11,055 nucleotides of DNA from Pseudomonadota bacterium. GTDB lineage: Bacteria > Pseudomonadota > Gammaproteobacteria > Acidiferrobacterales > Acidiferrobacteraceae. Both the position numbers and the translations under genes were made by a program. Location: assembly GCA_021795255.1 (NCBI GenBank), contig JAJYPQ010000095.1, positions 1-11,055 on the forward strand, given 5' to 3'. Numbering within the stretch: the first letter of the stretch is position 1; each line of letters begins with the position of its first letter. The notes beneath the pieces are model-generated. The model was not told where the DNA came from, did no database searches, and saw only the letters and a program-made list of their open reading frames with translations. Of this stretch, positions 8,510 through 11,055 are shown piece by piece.

Positions 8510-9739
8510 GTGAGAAAAGTTGGCCGCAATGATCCGTGTCCCTGTGGTTCCGGAACCAAATACAAAAAGTGCCACGGCAAGGACCCTGATAACACCCCCC
8601 TGCCTAAAGCAGCCACTAACACTGCCCCACTTCAGTGCGCGATACCAAACAATGGTCTGCCTGGCCTTTTGGAACATGTCGCCATTGTGCCTTGCTTCAA
8701 CGATGATGGGGATCCGCGAAATAGCAAAGATGGACAAGGTCAGCCAGGTGAATACGAGATCATCCTAACTCTGTCTCACCCTGGATCACACCTACGTCAC
8801 AACCATAACATAACCTCGAATGACCAACTTCAGGGCGATTCGCACTTGGGTATTGTGCGCCCTGCACACGCCATCGCAGACGCGGGGGTGTGTGCCCTAA
8901 AGATTGATGTCTCGATCAACGGACATCGATATACCTTCAAGGGCTCGCCAAATACGGATGGATTTCTTTCCAAGATCACGGGCAGTTTCCATGCAAATAA
9001 TTTTGCTGGTGCCTACCGCATAGGCATGGCGGCGGTGGCTCCTACACTAAGTCATTGGTCCGCGCAGTTAGACATTCCACTATACGTCTCCCAGACTGAC
9101 ATCATTGAAAAACGATGCGGCGCCAGGCGCATGACATTTAGATCTATGTATCGCGATACGCCCCTAATCGGTGTCTCCGAGAGCGCTCTTTGCCCTGAGT
9201 TTCGCGGGTATGCAAGCGTTTACCGTGAGGCGCTTAACAGTTCTAGCTCAGCGTACCAATTTCTCTGTTTCTTTAAAATTGCGGAGAGCGTCTACGCAAG
9301 GCGGGGGCGCCAAGCCCAAGAACGTAAGGAGAGAGGAGAAACATCCCGAATCAAGCGGCCCTTCGAGAAGTTCCCGACTAATCGTGACGCACTTATATCT
9401 TGGCTTAATTCTCTCTATCCTGTCAGACCGCACTCCTGGAACACGTTGCTTCTTGAGTCTCTCCTTTCATCGGAGGTTGCGGGGCGGTCATTCAAAGGCA
9501 TATGCGATGACTATCTCCGTCCTCTGCGCGATCAAATTGCGCACGCACTTTTCGGATCTATGGAAACTGGTAAAGAAAAGGAGTTAAATCTATCCACCGA
9601 CGATCCTTTAAGCCACGACGAGGTAGATAAGTGGCTTCCTGTTGCAAAATGCTTGGTTCGGCGCATGCTAAAAAACGAATTTCGCGCCACATTCCTTGCG
9701 GGTATTCCTGACCCGCCAGAGTCGTCCCACGCGGCGTGA
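8510..9739 (+). CDS. SEC-C motif protein with C-terminal HEPN-like RxxxxH motif; function unknown
   Basis: This 409-residue protein starts at GTG, 9 bases after AGGAGA. The N-terminus is a SEC-C zinc-binding motif, [14 protein letters not shown] (C10, C12, C21, H22), found in SecA and in many stand-alone proteins. The middle (about 45-235) is mostly beta-like and was not recognised. The C-terminal region (about 245-390) looks alpha-helical and contains [13 protein letters not shown], that is R340-D-Q-I-A-H345. This matches the R-x4-6-H pattern with a polar residue after Arg seen in HEPN RNases. It might instead be related to MauJ-like proteins, which I recall only loosely. The gene is divergent from the defence operon and visibly lower in GC than it, pointing to separate acquisition. 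The SEC-C call is firm; RNase activity is speculative. Confidence 0.85.
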   Translation: MRKVGRNDPCPCGSGTKYKKCHGKDPDNTPLPKAATNTAPLQCAIPNNGLPGLLEHVAIVPCFNDDGDPRNSKDGQGQPGEYEIILTLSHPGSHLRHNHNITSNDQLQGDSHLGIVRPAHAIADAGVCALKIDVSINGHRYTFKGSPNTDGFLSKITGSFHANNFAGAYRIGMAAVAPTLSHWSAQLDIPLYVSQTDIIEKRCGARRMTFRSMYRDTPLIGVSESALCPEFRGYASVYREALNSSSSAYQFLCFFKIAESVYARRGRQAQERKERGETSRIKRPFEKFPTNRDALISWLNSLYPVRPHSWNTLLLESLLSSEVAGRSFKGICDDYLRPLRDQIAHALFGSMETGKEKELNLSTDDPLSHDEVDKWLPVAKCLVRRMLKNEFRATFLAGIPDPPESSHAA

Positions 9740-9780
9740 GTGAGCACCACCGTCCCTCCACAGATGAATGCCTCGTTTTG

Positions 9781-9810
9781 TATGGGTTTCCATTCCGTTG
9801 GAAACCCATA
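9781..9810. repeat. Perfect 12-bp inverted repeat between convergent genes (possible bidirectional terminator)
   Basis: TATGGGTTTCCA and TGGAAACCCATA form a perfect stem with the 6-base loop TTCCGT. It lies between the ends of the convergent SEC-C and PLD-like genes, the usual place for a shared terminator. Flanks are GTTTTG on the left and AAATTTG on the right, so neither direction has a strong U-tract. It could instead be a small mobile or REP-like palindrome. Confidence 0.6.
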
Positions 9811-9819
9811 AAATTTGCG

Positions 9820-10704
9820 TCACCGCGCCGCCGACCAATCCCGCCGGCATTGCCGATCGAGGCGGGCTGCTGCGGGATTGCCCAGGAGGATCCCGACCTC
9901 GCGATTGCGATTGAGGCTGGCCCAGGTGAAGTTTTCGGATCCCAGGAAGGCCTCGCGTGGTCCGGCAATCAATTTGGCGTGCAGGTAGGGGGCGACGAGA
10001 TAGCGGACGCGCACGCCGTCCGCCGTGAGCCCTTGGGCTATGCGCCGGTCATATCGATTCAAAGTCGTTGGCAGTAGCACTCGGGCCTGTGTACCCTTGG
10101 CCCGCAATGCGCTAAGGATAGCTCGATCTTTGCCCAGCTCCTCGGACTCGATACAGACTGCGCCCGGTTGGCGGATGGCGGCCACCAGCGCCGGTGTCGC
10201 TCCGGGTGACAAGACCAGGGTTTGGCGCGGGGCGTTCCCTGCAGGGCGATTGTGCCAATCGGCGGTGAACACACCCTGCAGGGTGTGCGCTACGGCGGTC
10301 TGACGGGCAATGTCGAGATATTCGCGGTTCCGCCCCCCTAACGCTGACCAGGTGAGGTTCGCGGTGCCGAGTTCAAAAGAGGATCCGCTCACCATATATT
10401 TCGCGTGGTCAAAGACATACCGCCGTACATTGCCGCCCGCATGGCTGGTGAAGCGTGCCGGCGCATAACGCACCTGCGCCCCGGTCGCCCGGAGGCGCGC
10501 GATTTCGCCCCGAGGTCGGCCGCCGTAGGGACGTCGATCGATCAAGATGCGTACGCGGATCCCGCGACGGACATTTTGTGTGATGGCCCGAATAATGGCG
10601 CGGTCGGTTATCAAATAGGCGTTAATATCCAGCGCGCCGCGTGCCCGCTGGATAAAGGCGATGACGGGCCGGACGCCGGCGTGCGGTTCGATGTATAGTG
10701 TCAT
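9820..10704 (-). CDS. Phospholipase D-like protein with two HKD-type motifs
   Basis: This 294-residue protein belongs to the PLD superfamily (PLDc_2 type), whose members hydrolyse phosphodiester bonds in lipids or DNA. The two halves each carry a motif: DHAKYMVSG (H100, K102) followed by GTANLTW, and LHAKLIAGP (H242, K244) followed by GSENFTW. His and Lys are kept in both. The Asp expected seven residues after His is replaced by Gly107 in the first and Pro249 in the second. No signal peptide is visible, so it may be cytoplasmic, which favours a nuclease or a lipid enzyme at the inner membrane face. The start was set at the ATG that overlaps the stop of the small membrane protein as TGATG; a longer in-frame ORF upstream would overlap that gene out of frame. 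Related nucleases are common on conjugative elements. Confidence 0.88.
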   Translation of the reverse strand: MTLYIEPHAGVRPVIAFIQRARGALDINAYLITDRAIIRAITQNVRRGIRVRILIDRRPYGGRPRGEIARLRATGAQVRYAPARFTSHAGGNVRRYVFDHAKYMVSGSSFELGTANLTWSALGGRNREYLDIARQTAVAHTLQGVFTADWHNRPAGNAPRQTLVLSPGATPALVAAIRQPGAVCIESEELGKDRAILSALRAKGTQARVLLPTTLNRYDRRIAQGLTADGVRVRYLVAPYLHAKLIAGPREAFLGSENFTWASLNRNREVGILLGNPAAARLDRQCRRDWSAAR

Positions 10705-10877
10705 CAATTGTTCTTCCGGTTCTTCTGAATATCCTTGATGGTCTTGTCTATGATGATCCCCGGCGCGGCCCCGAGACCCAGAATGATGGCCAGGAGTCCC
10801 ATGGCAAATGCCGCCTCGAAGGCATGGTCGAATCCAAAGAAGGCCCATATGATGACAAAGGCAATGATAAGAAACAT
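10704..10877 (-). CDS. Small membrane protein, 57 residues, unrecognised
   Basis: The ORF starts with ATG after GGGGGAGGGATAG and ends in TGA, sharing one base with the PLD-like start. It begins MFLIIAFVIIWAFFG, a hydrophobic segment, and has a second at about 23-43 (FAMGLLAIILGLGAAPG). It ends with a basic tail, KDIQKNRKNN. Two membrane spans are likely. The tight spacing on both sides (3 bases from the upstream stop, 1-base overlap downstream) and the good ribosome site argue that it is real. By position it could anchor or partner the PLD-like enzyme. No family was recognised. Confidence 0.7.
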   Translation of the reverse strand: MFLIIAFVIIWAFFGFDHAFEAAFAMGLLAIILGLGAAPGIIIDKTIKDIQKNRKNN

Positions 10878-10880
10878 GGG

Positions 10881-11055
10881 CTATCCCTCCCCCTGACTCG
10901 TGCCCCGATCATCATCGGCCGCGCGTTTCAAGCGCTGGTCTTCCTTGGCAATGCGCCGGCCCTCAGGCTCATCGCCACGCATGAAAGCTGCAAGGGCCGC
11001 GGCGAACAGTGCGCGGCTGTGCCAACCGAGTTCGATAAAATAGGCCTCCTGCTCC
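10881..11055 (-). CDS. C-terminal part of an unrecognised protein, running off the window
   Basis: An open frame enters from the right edge and ends with TAG three bases before the small membrane protein. The 57 visible residues include YFIELGWHSRALFAAALAAF and a charged tail, RRIAKEDQRLKRAADDD. It is rich in Ala and charged residues, with no motif I can name. Its last codons contain the ribosome site of the next gene, so the three genes probably form one operon. Confidence 0.6.
   Translation of the reverse strand, partial: EQEAYFIELGWHSRALFAAALAAFMRGDEPEGRRIAKEDQRLKRAADDDRGTSQGEG

Noticed and set aside
8214..8622. Two minus-strand ORFs of about 70 codons over the control region and SEC-C start
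   Set aside because: No ribosome sites and no motifs; they overlap better-supported plus-strand features.
9558..9968. Minus-strand ORF of 136 codons over the end of the SEC-C gene and the hairpin
   Set aside because: It is a shadow of two real genes and runs across the inverted repeat; composition is not protein-like.

Overview
The window reads as one end of an integrated genomic island in a GC-rich Pseudomonadota-type bacterium. The tRNA gene has an encoded CCA, Shine-Dalgarno sites are clear, and gene types match those of proteobacterial integrative elements. The species cannot be named from the sequence. A tRNA-Glu gene is followed 90 bases later by a tyrosine recombinase pointing into the window, the usual layout of an element inserted at the 3' end of a tRNA gene. 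No second copy of the tRNA end was seen, so the far boundary lies outside.

The core is a five-gene minus-strand operon running from about 8062 down to 1300. In order of transcription it encodes: (1) a ribbon-helix-helix (RHH) domain fused to an N6-adenine methyltransferase-like domain that lacks the catalytic NPPY motif; (2) an HTH plus ImmA/IrrE zinc peptidase-like protein; (3) a DUF4411-type PIN protein; (4) an Eco57I-like DNA adenine methyltransferase with an intact NPPY; (5) a large SF2 helicase/translocase with an N-terminal GIY-YIG-like (T5orf172/MUG113) nuclease domain. All four junctions overlap (4, 4, 4 and 8 bases), so the genes are probably translationally coupled. Genes 4 and 5 look like the modification and restriction arms of a restriction-modification system. 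Genes 2 and 3 look like a toxin-antitoxin-type pair placed inside it. Gene 1 may be a regulator or an accessory modification subunit. As a set this is the best candidate for a little-described defence system; linking the parts functionally is inference.

From 8063 to 8509 lies a divergent control region. It holds a plausible promoter and palindrome for the operon, a G/C-rich inverted repeat, a TATAAT box, and a short ORF that looks like the decayed N-terminus of another adenine methyltransferase. A plus-strand gene follows, encoding an N-terminal SEC-C zinc motif and a C-terminal RxxxxH motif reminiscent of HEPN RNases. A perfect 12-bp hairpin separates it from a minus-strand cluster: a two-HKD phospholipase D-like protein, a 57-residue membrane protein just upstream of it, and the C-terminal part of an unrecognised protein running off the right edge.
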